Source: Flavobacterium johnsoniae
GTDB lineage: Bacteria; Bacteroidota; Bacteroidia; Flavobacteriales; Flavobacteriaceae
Length of the DNA stretch: 64,000 nt
Assembly: GCF_001879205.1 (NCBI RefSeq)
Contig: NZ_MLFK01000013.1
Location: 186,001-250,000, forward strand
Reading direction: 5' to 3'
A program made the position numbers and the translations under genes. Shown here piece by piece: positions 35,601 to 45,612 of this stretch (positions within the stretch are counted from its first letter, which is position 1; every line of letters starts with the position of its first letter). Below the pieces are notes generated by a model. The model had not been told where the DNA came from and searched no databases. It saw nothing but the letters and a program-made list of their open reading frames with translations.

Positions 35601-35942
35601 TTATTTAATTATTATTTTTTTTATTTTTAATTCTTTACCCGCTATAATTTCTTTAAACGGACTATTACAATTGGGACAGCTGTCAAAACTTTTATCAATC
35701 TGAAATTTAGTTTCACATTCGGCACATTGAGCCTTTCCAATTGGTTCTTCAATAAATAATTTTACATCACTTAGAGCACTTCCTTCAATGCATTGCGGCC
35801 AGACAAAATAAAAGGAATCCATCTCTACTCCTGATAATTTTCCTATTTCCAAGTAAAGCTCTAAGGCTTTTTTGCCATTAATCTTATTTACTTCCTGCTG
35901 AACGATTTTTACAATTGAAGTAACTACTGAAAGTTCGTGCAT
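35601..35942 (-). CDS. hypA: Hydrogenase nickel-insertion protein HypA
   Basis: 113 residues. MHELSVVTSIVKIVQQE gives the N-terminal nickel-binding M-H-E. The zinc domain is CAECETKFQID..SCPNC, with GKELKIKKI at the end. It is first in the leftward hyp operon, 7 bp before hypB, and divergent from the hydrogenase structural genes across a 183-bp shared control region. Confidence 0.96.
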   Translation of the reverse strand: MHELSVVTSIVKIVQQEVNKINGKKALELYLEIGKLSGVEMDSFYFVWPQCIEGSALSDVKLFIEEPIGKAQCAECETKFQIDKSFDSCPNCNSPFKEIIAGKELKIKKIIIK

Positions 35943-36042
35943 TGCGATTCTATTTCTAAAAAATATTTAACCTGGCAAATTACCTTAAAAAAAAAAGAAG
36001 TAAAAACTGACAATTATCACGTTTCGATTTTAAAGGTTTAAA

Positions 36043-36050
36043 TAATTTTG
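36043..36050 (+). promoter_or_regulatory. -7 box upstream of the hydrogenase structural operon
   Basis: TAATTTTG fits TAnnTTTG about 75 bp before the small-subunit ATG. The -33 TTG is not clear (TTTC at 36022-36025), which suggests a regulated or alternative-sigma promoter. By-eye only. Confidence 0.35.
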
Positions 36051-36125
36051 CATTTCGTAAAATCAAAAAATTGATATCTATTTATTTCATTTTCAAATAA
36101 AAAGCTTCTTAAAAATATAACCAGT

Positions 36126-37253
<1,128 letters not shown>

Positions 37254-37271
37254 TCTATAAAAAAATACAGA

Positions 37272-39008
37272 ATGGCAGAGAGAATAGTTGTAGACCCAAT
37301 TACAAGAATAGAAGGACATCTTAGAGCCGAAGTAGAAATTTCAGACGGCACGATAAAAGAGGCATTCCTTTCTTCTACAATGGTTAGAGGTTTGGAGAAT
37401 ATTGTTAAAGACAGAAATCCGAAAGACGTCTGGGCATTTGTGCAGAGAACTTGCGGTGTTTGTACATCAACACACGCAACAGCATCTATACGATCGGTAG
37501 AAGATGCGCTCGGAATTGTGGTGCCGCCAAATGCTGAAATTGTCAGAAACATCATGTTGGGCGCTTTGTATCTGCACGATCACGTTGTTCATTTTTATCA
37601 CCTGCATGCTTTTGACTGGGTTGATGTTTTAAGCGGCTTAAATGCTGATCCTGCAAAAACTTCTCAATTGGCACAATCTATTTCAAATTGGCCAAAAAGC
37701 TCACCGGGATACTTTTCTGATCTGCAAAAAAGACTTAAAAAGTTTGTCGCCAGTGGTCAATTAGGAATTTTTGCTAATGGTTATTGGGGACATCCACAAA
37801 TGAAATTACCGCCAGAAGCTAATTTAATGGCAACAGCACATTATTTGGAAGCACTGGAATGGCAGAAAGAAATTGTAAAAGTTCACGCTATTTTTGGAGG
37901 TAAAAATCCGCATCCTAATTTTTTAGTGGGCGGTATGGCCTGCTCTATTAATCTTGATGACGCAAGCGGACTAAATGCAGAAAGGCTGGCATTTGTAAGA
38001 CAGTTATTAGAAGATGGTAAACGCTTTGTAGAACAGGTTTATCTTCCGGATGTTCTTACTATTGCGGGGTATTATAAAGATTGGGGCGCTATTGGTGGTT
38101 TCCATAATTTTATGACTTTTGGAGATTTTCCAACTCAGGGATATAATAATACAAACAACAATACCTTCAAATTTCCTGCAGGAGTTATTCTAAACAAGGA
38201 TTTAACAAAAGTTCACGATTTAGATCTAAGAGATTTAAAAACTGTAGAAGAATATGTAAACAATTCATGGTACGATTATGAAGGAGACGGAAACTCCGGA
38301 AGACAGCCATGGAGCGGTGAAACCAAAATTAACTACACCGGACCAAAACCTCCTTACACACATTTAAATGTAGACGAAAAATACAGTTTTATTAAAACAC
38401 CAAGATGGAAAGGACACGCTATGGAAGTGGGGCCGCTGGCCAGAATGCTTGTAGGATATGCATCAGGAAGAGAGGAATTTAAAGAAATTATCGATTCTGC
38501 TTTGTCAAAACTGCAAGTTCCTGCCGGTGCTTTATTTTCTACGTTAGGAAGAACTGCTGCGAGAGCTTTAGAATCACAGTTAGTTGCCAACTGGAACCTT
38601 GAATTTTTTGACAACCTAATTGAAAACATCAAAAAAGGTGATACTAAAATGGCCAATACCGAAAAATGGGAAACTTCAACCTGGCCAAAAGAATCACAAG
38701 GTGTGGGACTTGTAGAAGCACCACGCGGGGCATTAAGCCACTGGATTGTTATAAAAGATGCGAAAGTAGCAAACTATCAGCAAGTGGTTCCTTCAACATG
38801 GAATGCTTCTCCGAGAGATCCAAAAGGCCAGAAATCGCCTTATGAAAGCAGTTTACTGCATACACCTGTTGCTAATCCTGAACTGCCATTAGAAATCATT
38901 AGAACGATACATTCATTTGATCCCTGCATTGCGTGCGCAGTGCATTTATATGATGAAAAAGGTGAAATCATAAAGGCTGTAAACGATATTTCTATTTGTA
39001 CTATTTAA
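37272..39008 (+). CDS. hyaB: [NiFe] hydrogenase large subunit
   Basis: 578 residues. DPITRIEGHLRAEVEI at the start, QRTCGVCTSTHA with Cys61 and Cys64, and DPCIACAVH with Cys552 and Cys555 near the C-terminus; these four cysteines hold the NiFe(CN)2CO centre. The last 20 residues after His558 (LYDEKGEIIKAVNDISICTI) are the extension that the downstream protease removes once nickel is in place. It lies 18 bp after the small subunit and exports by piggy-back on its Tat signal. It oxidises H2 in the periplasm. Confidence 0.97.
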   Translation: MAERIVVDPITRIEGHLRAEVEISDGTIKEAFLSSTMVRGLENIVKDRNPKDVWAFVQRTCGVCTSTHATASIRSVEDALGIVVPPNAEIVRNIMLGALYLHDHVVHFYHLHAFDWVDVLSGLNADPAKTSQLAQSISNWPKSSPGYFSDLQKRLKKFVASGQLGIFANGYWGHPQMKLPPEANLMATAHYLEALEWQKEIVKVHAIFGGKNPHPNFLVGGMACSINLDDASGLNAERLAFVRQLLEDGKRFVEQVYLPDVLTIAGYYKDWGAIGGFHNFMTFGDFPTQGYNNTNNNTFKFPAGVILNKDLTKVHDLDLRDLKTVEEYVNNSWYDYEGDGNSGRQPWSGETKINYTGPKPPYTHLNVDEKYSFIKTPRWKGHAMEVGPLARMLVGYASGREEFKEIIDSALSKLQVPAGALFSTLGRTAARALESQLVANWNLEFFDNLIENIKKGDTKMANTEKWETSTWPKESQGVGLVEAPRGALSHWIVIKDAKVANYQQVVPSTWNASPRDPKGQKSPYESSLLHTPVANPELPLEIIRTIHSFDPCIACAVHLYDEKGEIIKAVNDISICTI

Positions 39009-39018
39009 ATATTACAAT

Positions 39019-39780
39019 ATGTCAACAAAAACTAACGATTATAAAAGAGCTTACATCTGGCAGTTACCCATTCGAATTTTTCATTGGGTAAATGCCTGGG
39101 CTATCACTGGACTTGTCGCAACCGGATTTATTATCGGCAATCCGCCTGGTATTATTTCTACTAAAGAAGCAACAGATCAATTTTGGCTTGGGTACATTCG
39201 CGAAATTCATTTTTTATGCGCTTATCTCTTAGTTGCTGTCATGATTTTGAGGGTATATTTTGCTTTTAAAGGAAATAAATATGCCAATTGGCGAGTATTC
39301 TTACCCTTCAAAAAAGAAGGTTTTAAAAGAATGTGGCACGTAATTAAATATGATATTTTCCTCCAAAACGAAGAAACAAACGGCTCTCCTACTGGCGCTG
39401 TTGGCCATAATAGTGTTGCGGCCGCTTCGTATTTGGTTATGTTTATCATGGGACTTATCATGATTGGAACCGGATTTGCCATGTACGCTCCTACTTCGAC
39501 CTGGTTTTTCCCGAAAATGTTTGGCTGGGTTACCAATTTATGCGGAGGTGATTTTAACGTAAGAACGATTCATCATTTTACAACCTGGACTTTTATTCTG
39601 TTTGCGATAGTTCATATTTACTTAGTGTTTTTTCATGATTGGTTAGAAGGTTTGGGAGAAACATCGGCAATGGTCAGCGGCTACAAATTTGTTCGAAGAG
39701 AAAGAATTAGACAAGACGAGGATACAGTACTAAAAAAAGAAACCCCAGAAACCAAAACCAAAACTTCGGTTTTAGAATAA
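39019..39780 (+). CDS. hyaC: Ni/Fe-hydrogenase b-type cytochrome subunit
   Basis: 253 residues. Four membrane helices with haem-ligand histidines: IFHWVNAWAITGLVATGFII, REIHFLCAYLLVAVMILRVY, HNSVAAASYLVMFIMGLIMI and HHFTTWTFILFAIVHIYLVFFHDW. It is the HyaC/HupC type that takes electrons from the small-subunit anchor to quinone. It lies 10 bp after the large subunit. The hydrophilic C-terminal tail (about 225-253) is long and charged. Confidence 0.95.
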   Translation: MSTKTNDYKRAYIWQLPIRIFHWVNAWAITGLVATGFIIGNPPGIISTKEATDQFWLGYIREIHFLCAYLLVAVMILRVYFAFKGNKYANWRVFLPFKKEGFKRMWHVIKYDIFLQNEETNGSPTGAVGHNSVAAASYLVMFIMGLIMIGTGFAMYAPTSTWFFPKMFGWVTNLCGGDFNVRTIHHFTTWTFILFAIVHIYLVFFHDWLEGLGETSAMVSGYKFVRRERIRQDEDTVLKKETPETKTKTSVLE

Positions 39781-39801
39781 ATTTCATAAAGATAAATTGA
39801 C

Positions 39802-40308
39802 ATGCAAGAAGAAGTTATGACAAGAGAACTGGATGCCTTTCATTCTGATGGGAATGAAATTCTGGTACTTGGAATTGGTAATTATTTAATGGGAGATGAA
39901 GGTGTTGGCGTTCAATTTATAAACCGAATTGATAAAAGCAAGTTTCCTGAAGGTATTTCCTTTATTGACGGCGGAACCGGAGGTTTTACTTTAATTCCCT
40001 ATATAGAAAATCATAAAAAAGTAATCATCGTCGATGCTACAATGGATGGTAAAGAAGAAGGAACTATTACACTCCTTAAACCAAGATTTTCAGACGATTT
40101 CCCAATTTCACTGAGCGGACATAATTTTGGACTTAAAGACATGGTCGATATTTTGTCTATGATGGATACCATGCCCGAAATTTATTTGTACACCATTACC
40201 ATTTCAAAAATGGAACCTATGTGCATGACTCTTTCTTCAAAAGTAGATGCTGCGATCGAAAAAGTAACGACCCAAATTTTGCAGCAAATAGAAAAAATTA
40301 AAAATTAA
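39802..40308 (+). CDS. hyaD: Hydrogenase maturation endopeptidase (HyaD/HupD family)
   Basis: 168 residues. VLGIGNYLMGDEGVGVQFI (nickel-sensing Glu), FIDGGTGGFTLIPYIE with Asp, VIIVDATMDGKEEGTI, and SGHNFGLKDMVDIL with His. These are the three nickel-probing residues of the HybD/HyaD fold. It clips the 20-residue C-terminal tail from the large subunit. Start could also be the ATG ten codons before TRELDAF or the internal M; it stays in operon phase either way. Confidence 0.95.
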   Translation: MQEEVMTRELDAFHSDGNEILVLGIGNYLMGDEGVGVQFINRIDKSKFPEGISFIDGGTGGFTLIPYIENHKKVIIVDATMDGKEEGTITLLKPRFSDDFPISLSGHNFGLKDMVDILSMMDTMPEIYLYTITISKMEPMCMTLSSKVDAAIEKVTTQILQQIEKIKN

Positions 40309-40319
40309 TAATTGTTTCC

Positions 40320-42594
40320 TTGAACCCTTCATTTCAAATAATAATATTAGGCAGTGTACAAGGTGTTGGTTTTCGGCCTTTTGTATACAATTTAGCCATC
40401 AAATTCAATTTAAGAGGTTATGTCTCTAATAATGAATCTGGTGTTGTTATCATCGTTCAGGAAAATGAAAAAACTGCGGCCGCATTTTTAAATGAGTTAA
40501 AAAGGAAACATCCTAAAAATGCAAAAATAAATTCCATCCAGATTTCTGAGGTTGCAATTGAAGAAAAATTTGATTCCTTCTTTATAAAACCAACAGCGAA
40601 AAACATTTCCGTTAATTCACCTTTAACTCCTGATTTTGGAATATGTAAAAATTGCAAGGAAGAAATCCTAGATCCGGAAAATCCTCGTTATTATTATCCT
40701 TTTATAAGCTGTACTTCATGCGGACCCCGATATGCAATTGCAAAAAAATTTCCTTTTGAAAGAGAAAACACAAGCATGAACGCACTTAAAATGTGTGATA
40801 ACTGTCTGGAAGAATATCATAATCCGAAAGACATACGTTTTCATTCGCAAACCAATTCCTGTACTAAACTGCGGCGTTCAAATTACATTTACAGATAATA
40901 ATGGCATTGCTATTCCCGGCAGCAATAAGGAAATTTTTGAGGCTGTTTCAGAAAAATTAAATGAGGGAAAAATAATTGCCGTTAAAAACACAGCCGGTTA
41001 TTTACTGCTTTGCGATGCCACAAATTCGAATGCAGTTTTAGAATTAAGAAACAGAAAAAAACGTTTAACAAAACCTTTTGCAGTTTTATTTAACGACACC
41101 AAACAAATTGAAAACTATTTATTCTGTCATAAAACAGAAAAGAATCTTCTTAAATCGGCTCAGGCTCCAATTGTAATTTTACCTCTAAAAAAACAATTAG
41201 ATTTAGCTGTTGAGCAGATCGCTCCAAACATGAAAACTATTGGAGCAATGTTACCCAATTCTGGAATGCTGTATCTGATTTCAACTTCATTTCATAAACC
41301 ATTAATTGCAACCAGCGGAAATTTCAATGGCTCATCTATTTTTTCTGATGAAAATGAAGCTGTAAAAACCCTTAACCCAATAGCCGATTATTATTTGCAC
41401 CATGATTTAGAGATTCAAAACTCTCAGGATGATTCGGTTATCAGGTTTTCCAGAAAAAATAAGCAAAAAATTATTCTAAGACATGCCAGAGGTTTTGCTC
41501 CTAATCTTGATTTTTCATTTTTAGAAAATTCTTCAGAAAAATTACTATGTCTTGGTGCAGCTTTGAAAAATACGGTTACCATAACGCCAAATCATCAGGT
41601 ATATATGAGCGAATATATTGGTAACTTGTTAAATTATGACACTTATAAAAGGTTTGAAAAAAAAATAGAAAATTACCAGCGTTTTTTTGATTTCTCTCCT
41701 AAAACAATCATCTGCGACCAGCATCCAAATTACGAAAACAATAAAATAGTTAATGCTTTTACAACCCAGGATAAAACTGTAAAAACAATTAAAATCCAGC
41801 ACCACGAAGCTCATTTTGCTGCAATTTTAAGCGAAAAAAAACTTTGGAAAAAATCTAAAATATTAGGTGTTATATGGGACGGCGCAGGATTTGGAAGTGA
41901 GAAAGAAATATATGGCGGTGAATTTTTTGAATACAATTACAACCTTATAAACCGAATTGGACATCTCGAATATTTTTCATGGATTCTAGGAGATCAAATG
42001 GCCCAAAACCCGAAAATTTCGGCACTTTCAATTAGCAAAAATAATGGCTATTTCCATACTTTTTTCAATAAAAATGAGCTTAAGATTTATACGAAACATA
42101 TCAAAAATAGTTCTGTTAAAACTTCTTCAATAGGAAGACTAATTGATGCCGTTGCTTTTACTCTTGGATTTGACAAGCCTATTTTATTTGAAGGCGAAGC
42201 GGCCATTTATCTGGAAAATCTGGCACAGCAAGCTTTTAATAAATCAAATGTAAAAGTAAAAGATTATCTAAAAGATGAAAAAGCAGGCACTGTTATTCCC
42301 GTCAAAAAACTTTTATTACAGATTATTAAAGCCGTTAAAAATCAGGTAGAACCAGAAATTGCTGCTTTAAATTTTCATTACACTTTGGTGAAATGCATCG
42401 AAAGAGCTGCCAGTTTATCAAAATCCAAAGAAATTGCTTTTAGCGGCGGCGTTTTTCAGAATTCAGTTCTTGTTGATTTGATTATTGACCATCTAAAACC
42501 AAAATACAAATTACACTTTCACGAAATGCTTTCGCCAAATGACGAAAATATCTCTTTTGGACAACTCAATCATTATTTACATCTAAAAAATTAA
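40320..42594 (+). pseudogene. hypF: HypF carbamoyltransferase, frameshifted at about 40869
   Basis: Two overlapping frames encode one HypF. The first (40320-40868, TTG start) has the acylphosphatase domain GSVQGVGFRPFVYNLA and zinc fingers CKNCKEEI, CTSCGPRY, MCDNCLEEYHNPKDIRFHSQ-NSC. The second (from 40870) resumes exactly at the last zinc-finger half C-G then YrdC-like IIAVKNTAGYLLLCDA and the Kae1-like domain HHEAHFAAIL, WDGAGFGS, SGGVFQN. One extra base, C40869, between AAA and TGC breaks it; removing it gives about 757 residues, normal HypF length. It could be a real mutation, a sequencing error, or slippage at ACTAAAC. Confidence 0.9.
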
Positions 42595-42597
42595 ACT

Positions 42598-43224
42598 ATG
42601 GATATTCTGGAATTATTAGGGCACATTGGTAAAACCGAAGAAAAAGATAAAATTTCATATTCGGCTGGAGTTGTAATGGCTTTGAGCTTAAAGGATATTG
42701 GCTTTGATGAAATTAAATATGAAGATTATATTGACGGAATGAAATCTGTTTTTGAGAAATCTGCAGAAAAAATTTCGCCTAAGCGTTCTATTGAAATATT
42801 TAACAATTATGTCGCGCTTCTTCAGGAAGAATTAAAAGTTAAAAATGCCGAAACAGGAAAAGTCTTTTTAGAAAAAAATGCTGAAAAAGAAGGAGTTGTT
42901 ACGCTTTCGAGCGGTTTACAATATGAAGTTTTAGTGGAAGGAAACGGAAATATACCTAAAATTACAGATACTGTAAATGTTTTGTATGAAGGTTATCTGC
43001 TGAACAAAAACGTATTTGATTCTACCAAAGAGACCGGTCCTCAAAAAATGCGTGTTTTACAAACTTTAACCGGCTGGCAGGAAGCTTTGCAATTAATGCC
43101 GGAAGGTTCCCGCTGGAAAGTTTATATTCCGCATGATTTAGCATACGGTCCTATTGGTGCACTGCCCATGATTCAGCCCAATTCTACTCTGGTTTTCATT
43201 ATTGAACTTTTAAATATTGTTTAA
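42598..43224 (+). CDS. Cytosolic FKBP-type peptidyl-prolyl isomerase in the hyp operon
   Basis: 208 residues. The N-terminal helical part (KISYSAGVVMALSLKDIGFDEIKY, YVALLQEELKVKNAETGKVFLEKNA) is of FklB/FkpA/Mip dimerisation type. The C-terminal FKBP domain has SGLQYEVLVEGNGNIPKITDTVNVLYEGYLLN, VFDSTKE, GWQEALQLMPEGSRWKVYIPHDLAYGP and PNSTLVFIIELL. There is no signal peptide, unlike Mip and FkpA. It is 3 bp after hypF and 2 bp before hypD, so tightly embedded. By context it may help fold or deliver metal in hydrogenase assembly, as SlyD does in E. coli, but it lacks a His-rich tail. Confidence 0.92.
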   Translation: MDILELLGHIGKTEEKDKISYSAGVVMALSLKDIGFDEIKYEDYIDGMKSVFEKSAEKISPKRSIEIFNNYVALLQEELKVKNAETGKVFLEKNAEKEGVVTLSSGLQYEVLVEGNGNIPKITDTVNVLYEGYLLNKNVFDSTKETGPQKMRVLQTLTGWQEALQLMPEGSRWKVYIPHDLAYGPIGALPMIQPNSTLVFIIELLNIV

Positions 43225-43226
43225 AA

Positions 43227-44303
43227 ATGAAATATCTGTCTGAATATCGAAATCCCGAACTGGTTAAACATTATATACATGAAATCCATAAGATAACCAC
43301 TCGTCAATGGAACATTATGGAGATTTGCGGGGGCCAGACTCATTCATTAGTCAAAAACGGATTATTAGATTTATTACCACAAAACATCCGAATGATTCAT
43401 GGACCAGGCTGTCCCGTTTGTGTTACTCCAATTTCCTTAATTGATAAAGCGGTCGAATTAATGAAGCAAGGGGTAATCATGTGTTCATTTGGGGACATGA
43501 TTCGGGTTCCGGGATCGTCGCATAGTTTATTGCAGGCCAAAGCTGAAGGCGGTGAACTACGAATTTTATATTCGCCTTTAGAAGCTGTAAATATAGCCTC
43601 AAAAAATCCGGATAAAGAAGTAGTTTTTTTCGCAGTAGGGTTTGAAACTACTGCTCCCAGCAATGCTTTGGCAGTAATTTATGCACAAAAACTGGGGTTG
43701 ACTAATTTCAGTTTACTGGTTTCGCATGTATTAGTTCCGCCTGCGATGGAAGCCATTTTATCAGATAAATTTTGTACCATAAATGCTTTTTTAGGTGCGG
43801 GACATGTTTGTACGATTGTGGGTCTGGAAGAATATTATCCTCTTGCTGAAAAATATAAAATTCCGATTGTAGTTTCCGGATTTGAACCTGCAGATATGGT
43901 TCAGGCTATTTATCATGCCGTTTTGCAATTGGAACAAGGAAAACATGAGGTAGAAAACCAATATACCAGACTGGTAAAAGAAGAAGGAAATATAAAAGCA
44001 AAGGAAGTTGTAAACACCGTTTTTACAATAGGAACGCAGGAATGGCGAGGAATAGGTGCAATTGAAAACAGCGGACTCGTATTAAGAGAAAGCTATAAGA
44101 TGTATGATGCAAATTCTAAATTTTCAATACAAACTTGTACTGTTAAAACAGAAGAACTATGTATAGCCGGCCAGATCCTAACCGGAAATAAAAAGCCAAA
44201 TCAATGTCCGGAATTCGGAAAAAGATGCAAACCTTCTAATCCTTTAGGAGCGCCAATGGTTTCTTCTGAAGGAGCTTGTGCTGCTTATTTCAATTATTTA
44301 TAA
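43227..44303 (+). CDS. hypD: Hydrogenase formation protein HypD
   Basis: 358 residues. EICGGQTHSLVKNGL, IHGPGCPVCVTPISLIDKA, CSFGDMIRVPGS, FFAVGFETTAPSNALAV, CTIVGLEEYYPLAEKYKIPIVVSGFEP and a C-terminal [4Fe-4S] domain with CIAGQILTGNKKP-CPEFGKRC and GAPMVSSEGACAAY. HypD with HypC builds the Fe(CN)2CO unit. It lies between the FKBP gene and the nickel permease. Confidence 0.97.
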   Translation: MKYLSEYRNPELVKHYIHEIHKITTRQWNIMEICGGQTHSLVKNGLLDLLPQNIRMIHGPGCPVCVTPISLIDKAVELMKQGVIMCSFGDMIRVPGSSHSLLQAKAEGGELRILYSPLEAVNIASKNPDKEVVFFAVGFETTAPSNALAVIYAQKLGLTNFSLLVSHVLVPPAMEAILSDKFCTINAFLGAGHVCTIVGLEEYYPLAEKYKIPIVVSGFEPADMVQAIYHAVLQLEQGKHEVENQYTRLVKEEGNIKAKEVVNTVFTIGTQEWRGIGAIENSGLVLRESYKMYDANSKFSIQTCTVKTEELCIAGQILTGNKKPNQCPEFGKRCKPSNPLGAPMVSSEGACAAYFNYL

Positions 44304-44311
44304 GATATAAA

Positions 44312-45028
44312 ATGATTCGATTACTAATAACAGTTTACGCCGGACTCGAGCATGCTTTTGAGGCAGATCATTTATTGGCTGTTAATAATCTTGTTACAAA
44401 CAGAAGCAAAATAAAAGATGCTCTTAAAGACGGAATGTTCTGGGGAATAGGTCATACTTCTACAATTTTTATTGTTGGAGTGATTATGATTGGTTTTAAA
44501 ATTTCGATTAGCGAAAATATCTTTAGTTATCTTGAAGCTGTTGTTGGATTGATGCTGGTAATTTTAGGAACCATTCGATTGTTTAAATTATTGTATAAAA
44601 AAACACACTCGCATACTTATTATCACAGTCACCCGCATACGCACAGCAATGGGGTTACTCACACACACATGCATGCGCATACTTACACCCATTCGCACCC
44701 TATCGCTGGTTTTAAGCATAAACATTACGATGGAACCGCAAATTATAAAACTGCTTTTGGCGTTGGTTTAGTGCACGGACTCGCGGGAAGCGGTTCATTG
44801 GTTATTTTGGTTATTTCGCAAATAAAAACACCATTAGAAGGATTATTATATATTTTAATTTTCGGAATCGGGTCGATTCTGGGCATGTTTATAGCATCTG
44901 GACTGTTTAGTATTCCTTTTACAAAAAGCATTCTCAAATCTCAAAAACTGCAATACAGTTTAATCATTGTTTCTTCGGTAATCTGTATTGTATATGGGTT
45001 TAATATCATTTACACCAATTTGTTTTAG
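44312..45028 (+). CDS. Nickel/cobalt permease-like membrane protein (UreH/NiCoT-like)
   Basis: About 238 residues from the ATG at 44312; the upstream reading overlaps hypD. GLEHAFEADHLLAVNNLV resembles the H-x4-DH nickel motif of NiCoT permeases. Helices include GMFWGIGHTSTIFIVGVIMI, GLMLVILGTIRLFKLLY, GVGLVHGLAGSGSLVILVIS and SLIIVSSVICIVYGF. A histidine-rich loop of about 45 residues (THSHTYYHSHPHTHS and onward) lies between helices 3 and 4 and is likely cytosolic nickel-binding. It supplies nickel for the hydrogenase (context inference). Last gene of the rightward operon. Confidence 0.88.
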   Translation: MIRLLITVYAGLEHAFEADHLLAVNNLVTNRSKIKDALKDGMFWGIGHTSTIFIVGVIMIGFKISISENIFSYLEAVVGLMLVILGTIRLFKLLYKKTHSHTYYHSHPHTHSNGVTHTHMHAHTYTHSHPIAGFKHKHYDGTANYKTAFGVGLVHGLAGSGSLVILVISQIKTPLEGLLYILIFGIGSILGMFIASGLFSIPFTKSILKSQKLQYSLIIVSSVICIVYGFNIIYTNLF

Positions 45029-45056
45029 ACCATAAGTTTAAATTAATTTAAAAAAA

Positions 45057-45094
45057 AATGCCTCGACGCTATCCCTAAGCCGAGGCATTTTTTT
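45057..45094. terminator. Bidirectional terminator after the hydrogenase operon
   Basis: The stem TGCCTCG / CGAGGCA with a 15-bp loop is flanked by A- and T-runs on both sides. It serves the nickel permease (+) and the small convergent gene (-). Confidence 0.85.
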
Positions 45095-45377
45095 AATTTC
45101 TAAAAGCTGTGGCAATACCTGTTATGACATTTGAAGCTCCAAAAGCAAACAGGCCCGAAGCAACTGCATTTTGACCTGCAAAAAATTGATTTTCTGCAAT
45201 AGCATTGCTAAAGAATAAGCCGCCGGCTGCGCCTGCAATTAGTCCGATACCAATAAGGGTAACGGTCCACCAGGGCTCCGGATCCGGCGGTGGAGGCGGA
45301 TTTTTCCAAAAACGTTTCCACCAGCCTGGGTATTTGGTTCCGCACCATCCCATTGCTAAAAATAAAGCAGTTTCCAT
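45093..45377 (-). CDS. Small membrane protein of unknown function
   Basis: 94 residues. METALFLAMGWCGTKYPGWW is followed by a proline stretch NPPPPPDPEPWW, then hydrophobic helices TVTLIGIGLIAGAAGGLFFS and VASGLFAFGASNVITGIATA. No family recognised. It looks genuine: an ATG start, a plausible domain order, and a shared terminator right at its end. The P5-D-P-E-P-W-W linker between a Trp-rich head and the membrane is unusual. Confidence 0.65.
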   Translation of the reverse strand: METALFLAMGWCGTKYPGWWKRFWKNPPPPPDPEPWWTVTLIGIGLIAGAAGGLFFSNAIAENQFFAGQNAVASGLFAFGASNVITGIATAFRN

Positions 45378-45612
45378 AATTTCATGATTTGATTTGTGCC
45401 TACTCGTTTGCTTTTCGGCTTACGCATTTAATTGGAGTAAAATTATGCCGTATTTAATCTGAAATTATAAGGTAAACTACTGTTTTTGAAAGGGGAAAAA
45501 CCCTGTTTTTTTTCTTTATTAACCATCCTCTAATTTAGACATAAGACTAACTTAATGATATCTTAAGGTGGTTTTCAAAACTTCATTTACCGGGATAAAT
45601 ATCTTTGCCCCC

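Noticed and set aside
40795..42594. Separate gene starting with MITVWKNIIIRKTY
   Set aside because: The first 25 codons are an out-of-frame read of hypF; homology to HypF starts only at the frameshift (C-G at 40870). It is the second half of hypF, not a new gene.
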